Positions 1 through 8,367 of a DNA stretch of 64,000 bases are shown piece by piece. The notes under the pieces are model-generated. The model saw only the letters and a list, made by a program, of their open reading frames with translations, searched no databases and was not told where the DNA came from. This DNA is from Brumimicrobium ulvae (lineage in GTDB: Bacteria; Bacteroidota; Bacteroidia; Flavobacteriales_D; Crocinitomicaceae): NCBI RefSeq assembly GCF_947504225.1, contig NZ_CANNGT010000002.1, positions 1-64,000 of the forward strand, read 5' to 3'. Position 1 is the stretch's first letter. Each line of letters opens with the position of its first letter. A program made the position numbers and the translations under genes.

Positions 1-1
1 T

Positions 2-34
2 AACTTTGAAGAAAGAATTGAACCTAAAAAATAA
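2..34 (+). CDS. 3' end of an unidentified gene (partial)
   Basis: The first bases read in frame as NFEERIEPKK followed by TAA. The charged, lysine-ending peptide looks like a normal protein C-terminus, and the next 320 bases carry no gene. Only ten residues are visible, so neither the product nor the reality of the gene can be established from this window. It could equally be a chance open frame. Confidence 0.3.
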   Translation, partial: NFEERIEPKK

Positions 35-119
35 ATGGGTGAATTTCAGCGTAAACACAAAATTTTGGATAGACTCCAAAGTTTTCGTGGAAATACTGCG
101 AACTAACGTTTCAATGTTG

Positions 120-149
120 TTTTAATTCGTAATTCCACTATTCGTAATT
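120..149. repeat. short intergenic direct repeat, copy 1
   Basis: This 30-base segment, built from the word ATTCGTAATT, recurs exactly at 298-327. The same word occurs again around 24941-24978 at the end of asnB. It looks like a dispersed intergenic repeat. Confidence 0.7.
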
Positions 150-251
150 AACTTCGTTGAGGGCTAAAGCCGTTCGTAAGTGATTAACCAGTTTTCCACT
201 CTTCGTTTTCGCTCTGTTTCTCACACTGTTTTACCCTCCCTCTGTATCTCT

Positions 252-265
252 CCGTCAGCTGACGG
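252..265. repeat. 14-bp perfect palindrome
   Basis: CCGTCAGCTGACGG is its own reverse complement. It lies between the two copies of the ATTCGTAATT repeat, in a stretch with no gene. It could be a protein-binding site or a cruciform; nothing else identifies it. Confidence 0.5.
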
Positions 266-297
266 AAGAAGTGCTGCAAACAAATTCGTCGTTATAA

Positions 298-327
298 TTT
301 TAATTCGTAATTCCACTATTCGTAATT
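298..327. repeat. short intergenic direct repeat, copy 2
   Basis: Identical over 30 bases to 120-149. It is followed by a further half unit (CGTAATTGATT) and lies just ahead of the crotonase gene, so the repeat probably forms part of that gene's upstream region. Confidence 0.7.
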
Positions 328-360
328 CGTAATTGATTATTTTAGCATAAAAAAATCAAT

Positions 361-1137
361 ATGAGTTACGAAAATATAACGACAGCACAAAAAGAGCGTA
401 TTCATTACATCACTGTGAATCGTCCAAAACAGTTAAATGCTTTAAACAAAGCAACAATTCAAGAATTACACCATGCTTTAAAAGCCGCTAACGACGACAA
501 GGGAACCCGTGTAATCATCTTAACAGGAAGCGGAGATAAAGCTTTTGTAGCAGGTGCAGACATCAAAGAATTTGCTGATTTTGGAACAGAAGACGGAAAA
601 GCACTTGCTGCTGAAGGTCAAAAGAAATTATTCGATTTTATTGAAAATTTATCTAAACCAGTAATTGCTGCAGTGAATGGTTTTGCCTTGGGTGGTGGAT
701 TAGAATTAGCTATGGCTTCACATATTCGTGTGGCTTCTGACAATGCTAAACTCGGTTTACCTGAAGTTTCATTAGGTGTTATTCCAGGATATGGTGGAAC
801 ACAACGTTTAGCACAATTGGTTGGACGTGGAAAAGCAATGGAAATGATTACCACTGCAGGAATGATTTCAGCAGAAGAAGCAAAAGATTGGGGATTGGTA
901 AACCATGTTGTTGCGCAAGATGAATTAATGGCTTTGGCTGAAAAAATCGCAAGTAAAATCTGCAACAACTCTGGAAATGCAATTAAATCGGCAATGAAAG
1001 CTGTAAACGCAAATTACACCGACGGTGTGGATGGTTACGCAGTAGAAGTTGCTGAGTTTGGAAATTGTTTTGGAACAGAAGAGTTTGTTGAAGGGACTAC
1101 CGCTTTTGTGGAGAAAAGAAAACCTGAGTTTAAATAA
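361..1137 (+). CDS. enoyl-CoA hydratase/isomerase family protein (crotonase)
   Basis: A 258-residue crotonase-fold protein of full family length. It probably adds water across the double bond of a short-chain enoyl-CoA in fatty acid or butyrate-type metabolism. The oxyanion-hole segment AGADIKEF lies at residues 64-71. GGGLELA at 111-117 and LPEVSLG at 133-139 carry both catalytic glutamates of true hydratases (E115 and E135). The GYGGTQRL signature follows at 143-150. It stands alone, with repeats upstream and a hairpin terminator downstream. The family is certain; the substrate (crotonyl-CoA or longer) cannot be told from sequence. Confidence 0.93.
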   Translation: MSYENITTAQKERIHYITVNRPKQLNALNKATIQELHHALKAANDDKGTRVIILTGSGDKAFVAGADIKEFADFGTEDGKALAAEGQKKLFDFIENLSKPVIAAVNGFALGGGLELAMASHIRVASDNAKLGLPEVSLGVIPGYGGTQRLAQLVGRGKAMEMITTAGMISAEEAKDWGLVNHVVAQDELMALAEKIASKICNNSGNAIKSAMKAVNANYTDGVDGYAVEVAEFGNCFGTEEFVEGTTAFVEKRKPEFK

Positions 1138-1234
1138 AGCTTCAGCTTTATTTAGGATTATGGAAGAGTAGGGAGTTAAGAGGCGAAATCAATTAGCTTT
1201 GCAAATAATTAGTCTTTCTATTTTAGAAAAGTTA

Positions 1235-1263
1235 AATGCTGATACGATGTGTCGGCATTTTTT
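1235..1263 (+). terminator. rho-independent terminator after crotonase
   Basis: AATGCTGA pairs with TCGGCATT (one G-U pair) around a nine-base loop and runs into six Ts. It lies about 100 bases past the crotonase stop. Confidence 0.7.
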
Positions 1264-1281
1264 GTTTGATTATCCTTTTTT

Positions 1282-1303
1282 CTTCCCCTCCAAAGGGGGG
1301 GAG
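1282..1303. repeat. C-rich/G-rich hairpin repeat
   Basis: CTTCCCCTCC, three As, then GGGGGGGAG form a short G-C hairpin, conspicuous in this AT-rich DNA. It lies between the crotonase terminator and the next gene. Elements of this type are often dispersed in Bacteroidota intergenic regions, but no second copy is seen in this window. Confidence 0.4.
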
Positions 1304-1387
1304 TCTTCATTTAAGCGGAAACTATTCAATAAACCCCTAAACAAATCCTATTCTCAATTGTCTTACTATTAGTTAACAAAGTAAACT

Positions 1388-2383
1388 ATGAAAAATACAA
1401 AATATTCTATACTCGAATTGGCAATGGTCAACGACAATACCACACATGAAACGGTGTTTAAAAACAGTGTTGAGGTGGCTCAAAAAGCCGAAGAATTGGG
1501 TTATCATAGATTTTGGTTAGCCGAACACCATAACATGGTAAGCATTGCCAGTTCTGCAACTGTAGTACTGATGGGTCATATAGCAGCCAAAACGAATTCA
1601 ATTCGCGTGGGTTCTGGTGGGATAATGTTGCCCAATCATTCACCTTTGTTGGTAGCTGAACAACTAGGAACTCTTGGAAATCTTTTTCCAAACCGTATCG
1701 ACTTAGGTTTAGGAAGAGCACCAGGAACTGATCAAGTAACGGCACATGCTATTCGCAGTGATAGAATGCAATCGGTTCACAACTTCCCCAATGAGGTAAG
1801 TGAGATTCAAGGTTATTTTGAAAACACTTCGTCAGCAACAAAAGTCCGCGCAACTGTTGCAGAAGGGGTTGATGTTCCGATTTACATTTTAGGATCGAGT
1901 ACAGATAGCGCGCATCTTGCGGCTCAAAAAGGTTTACCTTATGTTTTTGCAAGTCACTTTGCTCCTGCTCAATTACACAAAGCGTTGGCTATTTACCACA
2001 ATGAATTCCAACCTTCAAAATATTTGGATAAACCTTATACTATTGCCGGAATAAACGTAATTGCTGCTGCAACTTCTGAAGAGGCAGAACGCCGTTCTAC
2101 AAGCATGTACAGAATGATGTTGGGAGTCCTCACGCAACAATTAGATTATATGAGAGCACCAATTGAAATGAACGATGATATTCGCCAATTGAGAAGTCAC
2201 CCAGCACTTCAACAAATGTTAAACTATACTTTTATTGGTGACAAGAATGAGGTGAAAGAACAAACTGAAAAATTCATCAAAGAAACAGGAGTCGATGAAC
2301 TGATCAGCACTTCATATTTATACCATCAAAAAGACCGTTTAGAATCCTTGAAGATTTTCGCCGAGATCATGAAGGGAGAGTAG
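1388..2383 (+). CDS. LLM-class (luciferase-like) flavin-dependent oxidoreductase
   Basis: A 331-residue TIM-barrel protein of the bacterial luciferase-like monooxygenase superfamily, expected to use reduced flavin. Visible hallmarks are the N-terminal strand and helix leading to the conserved RFWLAEHHN segment (about residues 41-49), the IRVGSGGIMLPNHSPL stretch near 73-88, and RIDLGLGRAPGTD near 105-117. These match the MsnO8-type subgroup, found in many bacteria without light production. Length is normal for that subgroup. It is monocistronic, with open spacing on both sides. The physiological substrate is unknown. Confidence 0.9.
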   Translation: MKNTKYSILELAMVNDNTTHETVFKNSVEVAQKAEELGYHRFWLAEHHNMVSIASSATVVLMGHIAAKTNSIRVGSGGIMLPNHSPLLVAEQLGTLGNLFPNRIDLGLGRAPGTDQVTAHAIRSDRMQSVHNFPNEVSEIQGYFENTSSATKVRATVAEGVDVPIYILGSSTDSAHLAAQKGLPYVFASHFAPAQLHKALAIYHNEFQPSKYLDKPYTIAGINVIAAATSEEAERRSTSMYRMMLGVLTQQLDYMRAPIEMNDDIRQLRSHPALQQMLNYTFIGDKNEVKEQTEKFIKETGVDELISTSYLYHQKDRLESLKIFAEIMKGE

Positions 2384-2720
2384 TACTTTCATGCGACCAT
2401 ACTAAAAAAAGCAATTTAAGGTTAAAACCCTTGAACTAACAAAATAAAGACTTCAATAATATGGGGTAATATAAGCGTAAAATATCATCTCAAAAAAGCC
2501 AGATTTAATGCTCTAGCATTTTATTTACCCCACGAATGTAGGTGAAATATTTATTAAATCTGGCATAAAACCTTTCCAAAACCCATGAAATGGGAGACCT
2601 ACTCAACCAACAGCTGTTTTAACTCACAACCCCTCTCGACAAGCATAAAAATCACAAAAAACAATTAGAAAATCGGCATTCCAAAGATTCCATTTATCTT
2701 AGCGCTAATATTGTATCGGA
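2384..2720. other. structured intergenic region
   Basis: No gene is seen here. The region holds several inverted repeats: TGGGGTAA (2462-2469) with TTACCCCA (2525-2532); GCCAGATTTAAT (2498-2509) with its exact complement at 2553-2564; and a small inner hairpin, AATGCT/AGCATT, at 2507-2520. A further CCCAT-gaa-ATGGG hairpin lies near 2582-2594. The first two pairings interlock rather than nest. The bases just ahead of the flippase (TATCTTAG near 2694) resemble a -7 element imperfectly. Confidence 0.45.
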
Positions 2721-4199
2721 ATGAGCAACCCTTTAAAGAAATTAGCAGGACAAACAGCGGTTTACGGTTTATCAAGCATCGTTGGACGTTTGTTGAATTA
2801 CCTAATGGTTCCTTTGTACGTTGGTGTTTTTGTTAACACTTCAGATTATGGAGTCGTTTCTGAACTCTATGCGTGGATTGCTTTCCTAATGGTATTGCTC
2901 ACTTTTGGAATGGAAACCGCTTTCTTCAAGTTTCTTTCTGATGATCCTGAAAATAAAGAAAAGATCTTCCGTAATTCCATGTTGAGTATCATAGTTGTCA
3001 ACATAGTTTTTCTTTTGTTGATTCTTTTCTTCAATGGCGTGATTGCCGATAAACTTCTCTTCCCTAACAATCCTGAATATATTATTCTACTGGGAATAAT
3101 CGTTGTTATTGATGCTACATCAGCCCTCCCTTTGGCAAAATTACGCGCCGAGGAGAGAGCAAAAAAATTCGTGCTAGTCCAGCTCACAGGAATAGGCTTA
3201 AACATTGGACTGAACCTCATCTTGATGCTTTTGGTTTTTCAGCCAAATATAGATGAACCAGCAGTCGGAATACGTTTTATTCTGATGGCCAACCTGATCG
3301 CTTCATTGGCCAAACCAACCATTCTTTACAAAGACTTTTTAAAGTTAAAATGGATATGGGACACTCAACTTATACGCAGTATGGTGAAGTACAGCTTTCC
3401 ATTGGCATTGGCAGGATTCGCTTTCATCATTAACGAAACCGTTGACCGTATTTTACTCAAGCACCTCACCTATCAAAAATCAATTGGAGAATTTACAACG
3501 GAAGCTGCTTTGACTTTAGCAGAGTCTCAGGTAGGTATTTACAGTGCTAGTTACAAATTGGCCATGATGGTCACCATATTTCTTCAGGCTTATCGCTATG
3601 CTGCAGAACCTTTTTTCTTTGCTCAGGCTAAAAACAAAGACAGGAACAGAACCTATGTAAAAGTGATGAACTACTTTGTAGGAGCCGTGTTTTTGAGCTT
3701 TCTCGGAGTCGCACTTAACCTTGACATATTCAAATATTTCATTCCAAACCCAGCCTATTGGGAAGGTTTAAGAATTGTTCCTATACTCCTATTGGCGAAT
3801 GTTTTTTCAGGAATTTATATTAATCAAAGTATTTGGTATAAACTCAGTGGACAAACAAAGTTTGGGGCTTATATCGCTATGGGTGGTGCGGTTTTAACCT
3901 TAACATTAAACTTTATTTTTATTCCAATTTATGGCTATATGGCCTGTGCTTGGGCCACTTTTATTGTTTATGGCGGACAAATGGTTGTTTCTTACCTCCT
4001 CGGTCAAAAGCACTATCCAATCCCTTATAATTTAAGAAAATTCGGTTTATACAGTATTGTTGCAGTCTTAATTTATCTACTTCTTTCTTGGATCAATATT
4101 GAAGCGGGAATAGTACAGTTTGTAATTCACAATCTTTTTATCTTGCTCTATGTTGCATTGGTCTATTGGATGGAAAAGCCCAAAACCAATCGAGCATAA
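2721..4199 (+). CDS. polysaccharide flippase-like membrane protein (MOP/MATE superfamily)
   Basis: A 492-residue integral membrane protein with about a dozen to fourteen hydrophobic segments spread over its whole length. Its start (about residues 8-40, with AVYGLSSIVGRLLNYLMVPLY) is typical of Wzx-like oligosaccharide flippases. Members of this superfamily move lipid-linked glycans across the inner membrane. It precedes dut, a sugar nucleotidyltransferase and cell-wall genes in the same direction, which fits an envelope role. The 190-base gap and a -7 element ahead of dut suggest it is transcribed separately. The substrate is unknown. Confidence 0.88.
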   Translation: MSNPLKKLAGQTAVYGLSSIVGRLLNYLMVPLYVGVFVNTSDYGVVSELYAWIAFLMVLLTFGMETAFFKFLSDDPENKEKIFRNSMLSIIVVNIVFLLLILFFNGVIADKLLFPNNPEYIILLGIIVVIDATSALPLAKLRAEERAKKFVLVQLTGIGLNIGLNLILMLLVFQPNIDEPAVGIRFILMANLIASLAKPTILYKDFLKLKWIWDTQLIRSMVKYSFPLALAGFAFIINETVDRILLKHLTYQKSIGEFTTEAALTLAESQVGIYSASYKLAMMVTIFLQAYRYAAEPFFFAQAKNKDRNRTYVKVMNYFVGAVFLSFLGVALNLDIFKYFIPNPAYWEGLRIVPILLLANVFSGIYINQSIWYKLSGQTKFGAYIAMGGAVLTLTLNFIFIPIYGYMACAWATFIVYGGQMVVSYLLGQKHYPIPYNLRKFGLYSIVAVLIYLLLSWINIEAGIVQFVIHNLFILLYVALVYWMEKPKTNRA

Positions 4200-4310
4200 G
4201 TTTGACCTCTACCAGTTAACCTAGAGTAAATAGTACAAAGCATTCTGAAAGCACACAACACTAAAAGGAATAAATCCGTCAATACTCAAAGGATTCTCAA
4301 GAAAAAAAAG

Positions 4311-4318
4311 TACTTTTG
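4311..4318 (+). promoter_or_regulatory. -7 promoter element ahead of dut
   Basis: TACTTTTG matches the Bacteroidota -7 consensus TAnnTTTG in all fixed positions. It lies 71 bases before the chosen dut start and 14 before an alternative ATG at 4333. No good -33 TTG is visible. Confidence 0.5.
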
Positions 4319-4389
4319 GAGACTGTAAAAAAATGGAATTCAATCTATTTAATTACATTAAGTATTTAACAACAAACAGAAAAGGAAGA

Positions 4390-4824
4390 ATGAAAGTTAA
4401 AATCATCAATCGTTCGAAACACGATTTGCCTCAATATGAAACAAAAGCTTCTGCTGGTGTAGATTTACGAGCAAATATTTCTGAACCTTTTACACTTCAA
4501 TCTTTAGAAAGAAATCTTGTGAAAACAGGTTTGTTTATAGAAATTCCAGAAGGATATGAAGCACAAGTTAGACCGAGAAGTGGATTGGCCATCAAACACG
4601 GCATCACTGTTTTGAATAGTCCAGGAACAATCGATGCAGATTACCGTGGTGAAATAGGTGTGATTTTAGTCAACCTTTCACAAGACCCGTTTGTTATTGA
4701 AGATGGAGATAGAATCGCCCAACTTATTTTTTCGAAAGTGAAGCAAGCCAAATGGGAACTAACCGATGAGCTCTCTGAAACTGATCGTGGAGAGGGAGGT
4801 TTTGGAAGCACAGGAAAAAAATAA
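4390..4824 (+). CDS. dut: dUTP diphosphatase (dUTPase)
   Basis: Trimeric dUTPase, which hydrolyses dUTP to dUMP and pyrophosphate. It keeps uracil out of DNA and feeds dTMP synthesis. All five family motifs are present: [24 protein letters not shown] with the catalytic aspartate, RIAQLIF, and the C-terminal arm [11 protein letters not shown] chose the ATG at 4390. It gives the usual 144 residues, starts at the conserved MKVKIINRS strand, and follows an AAAGGAAG sequence. The frame is also open from an ATG at 4333, which would add 19 residues with no family counterpart. The next gene starts three bases after the stop. Confidence 0.93.
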   Translation: MKVKIINRSKHDLPQYETKASAGVDLRANISEPFTLQSLERNLVKTGLFIEIPEGYEAQVRPRSGLAIKHGITVLNSPGTIDADYRGEIGVILVNLSQDPFVIEDGDRIAQLIFSKVKQAKWELTDELSETDRGEGGFGSTGKK

Positions 4825-4827
4825 ATC

Positions 4828-5838
4828 ATGAAAATAATCGTACCAATGGCGGGAAGAGGTTCTCGCTTAAGACCACACACCTTAACCGTACCTAAACCAC
4901 TTGTACCTGTAGGTGGAAAACCAATTGTTCACCGTCTTGTTGAAGACATTGCAGGAGTTTGTAGTGAACCCATAGACGAAATTGCTTTTGTAATTGGTGA
5001 TTTTGGTAAAGAGGTTGAAGAAGAATTAATAAAAGTTGCTGAGCGTCTCGGCGCTAAAGGGAGTATACATCACCAAACTGAACCTTTAGGAACAGCTCAT
5101 GCCGTTTTATGTGCAAAAGAAAAGCTTGATGGTCCGGTCGTTGTCGCATTTGCAGACACTTTATTTAAGGCCGATTTTAAGATTGACCCTAAAGACGATG
5201 GAATTTTATGGGTAAAACAAATCGAAGACCCTAGTGCTTTTGGGGTGGTTAAAATGAATGACAATGGCGAAATCATTGACTTTGTTGAAAAACCACAGAC
5301 TTTTGTTTCAGACCTTGCTATGATTGGAATTTATTATTTCAAAGAAGGGAAAGACCTGAAAACAGAATTAAATTACCTCATCGATAACGACATCATCAAA
5401 GGAGGAGAGTATCAACTTCCTGATGCCCTAAGACGATTGACTGAAAAAGGCAAGATTTTCAAGCCTGGAAAAGTGACTGAATGGCTAGATTGTGGAAATA
5501 AAGTTGTGACTGTAAATGCCAATCAGCGTGTTTTAGAGTTTGATAGAGATAAAAACATTGAACTTGTTGATCCATCAGCTAAAATTAACAACAGTGTTAT
5601 TATCCCTCCTTGTTTTATTGGCAGGGATGTTGTTTTAAACGATAGCGTTGTTGGACCTCATGTTTCTTTGGGGCAAGGCACAAAGGTAAATGGAAGTATC
5701 ATCAAAAACTCTATTGTTCAATCTAATGCAAGCATAAAAAACATAAATCTTAAAGATTCAATGGTTGGTAATCATTCGAATATTAATAAAACTCCGCAAG
5801 ACTTAAGTGTTGGAGATTATACCACAATGGATATTTAA
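4828..5838 (+). CDS. sugar-phosphate nucleotidyltransferase with left-handed beta-helix tail
   Basis: A 336-residue NTP transferase of the RmlA/GlmU type that should activate a sugar phosphate to a nucleotide sugar. The N-terminal Rossmann-like domain opens with the nucleotide-binding loop MAGRGSRLRPHT and the PKPLVPVGGKP segment (residues 7-32). The C-terminal hundred residues are hexapeptide-like repeats (for example NNSVIIPPCFIG and NDSVVGPHVSLG) forming a left-handed beta helix. It lies three bases after dut and its stop overlaps the next start by one base, so it is translated in one operon with them. The sugar cannot be identified; glucose-1-phosphate or mannose-1-phosphate are both possible. 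Confidence 0.88.
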   Translation: MKIIVPMAGRGSRLRPHTLTVPKPLVPVGGKPIVHRLVEDIAGVCSEPIDEIAFVIGDFGKEVEEELIKVAERLGAKGSIHHQTEPLGTAHAVLCAKEKLDGPVVVAFADTLFKADFKIDPKDDGILWVKQIEDPSAFGVVKMNDNGEIIDFVEKPQTFVSDLAMIGIYYFKEGKDLKTELNYLIDNDIIKGGEYQLPDALRRLTEKGKIFKPGKVTEWLDCGNKVVTVNANQRVLEFDRDKNIELVDPSAKINNSVIIPPCFIGRDVVLNDSVVGPHVSLGQGTKVNGSIIKNSIVQSNASIKNINLKDSMVGNHSNINKTPQDLSVGDYTTMDI

Positions 5839-7574
5839 TGAAAAAGTTTTTCCTCATATCGTTTATTTTGTTCTTCTCCTTGACCGCTATAGGTCAAAGG
5901 GGAAAGAACAAATCGCTTCAAGAAGAGGCATTAGATGATATTGAGGTGCTTTCATCAAAAAACCATCCTTATATCGAACTGTTTCACAAAGCCGTTCGTG
6001 AGAAAATGTCCGGCAATTATACCGAAGCCAAAAAGTTATTCAACGAATGTCTTAAAGAAAAGCAAGACGATGATGCCGTTTATTTTGGACTGGCAGAGAT
6101 TGCCAAATCTGAAAACAACAGTACAGCCATTCTTGAAAACTTTAAAAAAGCTTATGATTTAGACCCCGAAAACACTGTTTACCTCCAAGAATTGGCCTAC
6201 ATCTATGCAGAACGAGCAAACTTTGAAGAGGCCGAATTACTTTTTAGGGAAATGTGCACGCGTGAACCAAGAAACTTAGACTTCATTTATGGCTACAGCA
6301 AGGTTTTGATATTCAATAAAAAATATGAAGCTGCAATTGAACAACTAAACAATCTTCAAGAACAAACTGGAATTGTTCCAGAATTGGCCATCATGAAAGC
6401 CGATTTATACACAGAGTTGAAAAACACTGTGAAAGCAGAAGAAACCCTTCTAACACTGAAAAAAGAGTTTCCAGACGACCTAGAGGTACTAAAAAGTGTG
6501 ATTAGCTATTACGAACAACAAGGCGAAAACAACAAGGCCATCGACATGATTGAGGAATTGATTGACAACGACCCTAACAATGGTATTGCTCACTTTGTAT
6601 TGGCCAATAATTATTTAGAACAAAACGAAGTCGATAAGTTTATAGAGATTGCTCCTAAAGTTTTCTCGTTTAAAGATGTCAACGTACATCAACAACTATC
6701 TATTCTCGACCAAATGAGTAAACACCTTGCGCTAAATCATCCCAAGATTATCATGGCGACAAAAATGATGTATGCTAGCTTTCCGGAGAACGACCTTGTC
6801 TTATTGAATTATGGAAACTCCTGTGAAATCCTAAAGAAAAGTAAAGAAGCATTAGCAGTATACCAAAAAGCCAGTAAGGTCAACCCCAACAATTTCGAGG
6901 TTTGGTTAAAGTTATTAAACTTCGAAAGTGACTATTTGGAGTATGAAGCTTTATACAAAGATGGAATGGAGGCCATCGACTTATTTCCGACAATGCCTTT
7001 CACTTACTATTCTGCTGCAGAGGGTGCATTAGCAACAAACAAACCAGATGAAGCGATTCAATTATTGGCAGCTGGAGAACTATACCTATTAGGAAATGAA
7101 ATTCAGTCTGCGCTTTACAGCATGCGAAAGGGAGAGGTTTATTTTCACAAAAAAGAATACAAAAAAGGAATTGTTGCTTTTGAAAAAGCTTTAACAAAAG
7201 ATGCTGATAATCCAAACATTAAGATCAACTATGCATTTTGTCTAGCGAAAGCCAATATTGCTCAAGATGTTGCAAAAGAATTATTAGAGCATATTCCAGA
7301 TAAAAACAAAAACCCTAACTATTACAAGGCTAAAGCGACTGTAGCATTAAATAGTAATCAAATTCAAGAGGGTATAAAGTCCCTAAAAAAAGGAATTGAT
7401 TTATTGTTGAACAATGCAGAGTTGTATGATTTACTAGGTGATTTGTATATTAAAAATAAAGCTTCTCAACGTGCAATAGAAGCATGGGAAAAAGCACAAA
7501 CATACGAATCTAGAAATAGGGTTTTATCCAAAAAAATAAAAGAAGTTACATATTATGCTCCGAAATATAACTAA
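5838..7574 (+). CDS. secreted/periplasmic tetratricopeptide repeat protein
   Basis: A 578-residue protein with a signal peptide (residues 1-19, ending in LTAIGQ) followed almost entirely by TPR helices. Repeat units recognisable by the A-x-Y / DP-x-N pattern include KKAYDLDPEN, YQKASKVNPNN and FEKALTKDADNPN. TPR arrays act as protein-binding scaffolds. The position between a nucleotidyltransferase and a DUF4292 lipoprotein, with a TAATG overlap upstream and a 20-base overlap downstream, points to a shared envelope-assembly role. Its partner is not known. No catalytic motif is visible. Confidence 0.85.
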   Translation: MKKFFLISFILFFSLTAIGQRGKNKSLQEEALDDIEVLSSKNHPYIELFHKAVREKMSGNYTEAKKLFNECLKEKQDDDAVYFGLAEIAKSENNSTAILENFKKAYDLDPENTVYLQELAYIYAERANFEEAELLFREMCTREPRNLDFIYGYSKVLIFNKKYEAAIEQLNNLQEQTGIVPELAIMKADLYTELKNTVKAEETLLTLKKEFPDDLEVLKSVISYYEQQGENNKAIDMIEELIDNDPNNGIAHFVLANNYLEQNEVDKFIEIAPKVFSFKDVNVHQQLSILDQMSKHLALNHPKIIMATKMMYASFPENDLVLLNYGNSCEILKKSKEALAVYQKASKVNPNNFEVWLKLLNFESDYLEYEALYKDGMEAIDLFPTMPFTYYSAAEGALATNKPDEAIQLLAAGELYLLGNEIQSALYSMRKGEVYFHKKEYKKGIVAFEKALTKDADNPNIKINYAFCLAKANIAQDVAKELLEHIPDKNKNPNYYKAKATVALNSNQIQEGIKSLKKGIDLLLNNAELYDLLGDLYIKNKASQRAIEAWEKAQTYESRNRVLSKKIKEVTYYAPKYN

Positions 7575-8367
7575 ACTGATTTTTTCAGCTGTTCTGATGA
7601 TTTCTTTGGCTTCTTGTGGCGCGAAGAAAAGCGCAGATGAAGAGAACACACACAAGTTACCAAAGGTAAAGGAAGAGTTGTTGATTAATCGACTAGACAG
7701 CCTTTCTAAAGAACGTCCGGAGCATTTCTACACAAAGTTAAGTTCCAAATATTCTGACAGCAAGTACAATGTGTCCTTCAAGACTTCAATCCGTATGCGA
7801 ACAGATAGTGCTTTTCACGCCCTAATCACATTTGCTCGTATTCCTATTTACAATACCATGGTTACTCCAGACACCTTAACCATTGTTGATAAACGTAATA
7901 ACTGCTACATTCAAGAAGGTATGACCTACTTAAAAAAGACCTTCAATGTTGATTTTAAGCATGAAAACATCGAGGAATTGATTTTGGGAATGCCTATTGC
8001 CTGGGATTCAAATGTAGAATATCACCAAATCAAAGACCCCTACAATTATATCGTTTCATCTCAGCCCAAAAGGAACATTCGCCGTTTAGACGCAGATGAC
8101 GATGTATTGATTCGTTATTATTTAAGCAATGACACCAAGTCTTTAAGGCGATTGGTTATTGATAGTCCGAAAGACACAACGACAATTACTGTTAACTATT
8201 TCGGTCGAGAAATGATTGACAATTATAGTATTCCGACAAGTGGGGACATCAATGTTAAAACCCCAAGAGAGGATATTTATATAGACTTTAAATACAATAA
8301 GTCAATTATAAATGAACCAAGAGTATTATATTTAGCGATACCGAATAAATATGAAAGGTGTGAATAA
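7555..8367 (+). CDS. DUF4292 family lipoprotein
   Basis: A 270-residue outer-membrane-type lipoprotein. The signal peptide ends in the lipobox ISLASC, with the acylated cysteine at residue 21. The rest matches the Bacteroidota DUF4292 family, which has a LolA/LolB-like fold with many beta strands (SFKTSIRMRTDSAFHA; LYLAIPNKYERCE at the end). The function is not established. The start overlaps the TPR gene by 20 bases and the end overlaps the EnvC gene by 17 bases, so the three are probably translationally coupled. The order TPR, DUF4292, EnvC-like appears, from memory, to be conserved in related flavobacteria. Confidence 0.85.
   Translation: MLRNITKLIFSAVLMISLASCGAKKSADEENTHKLPKVKEELLINRLDSLSKERPEHFYTKLSSKYSDSKYNVSFKTSIRMRTDSAFHALITFARIPIYNTMVTPDTLTIVDKRNNCYIQEGMTYLKKTFNVDFKHENIEELILGMPIAWDSNVEYHQIKDPYNYIVSSQPKRNIRRLDADDDVLIRYYLSNDTKSLRRLVIDSPKDTTTITVNYFGREMIDNYSIPTSGDINVKTPREDIYIDFKYNKSIINEPRVLYLAIPNKYERCE

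Noticed and set aside
4333..4389. N-terminal 19-residue extension of dUTPase
   Set aside because: It has no counterpart in the family, and the internal ATG with AAAGGAAG gives the standard length; the upstream ATG cannot be excluded entirely.
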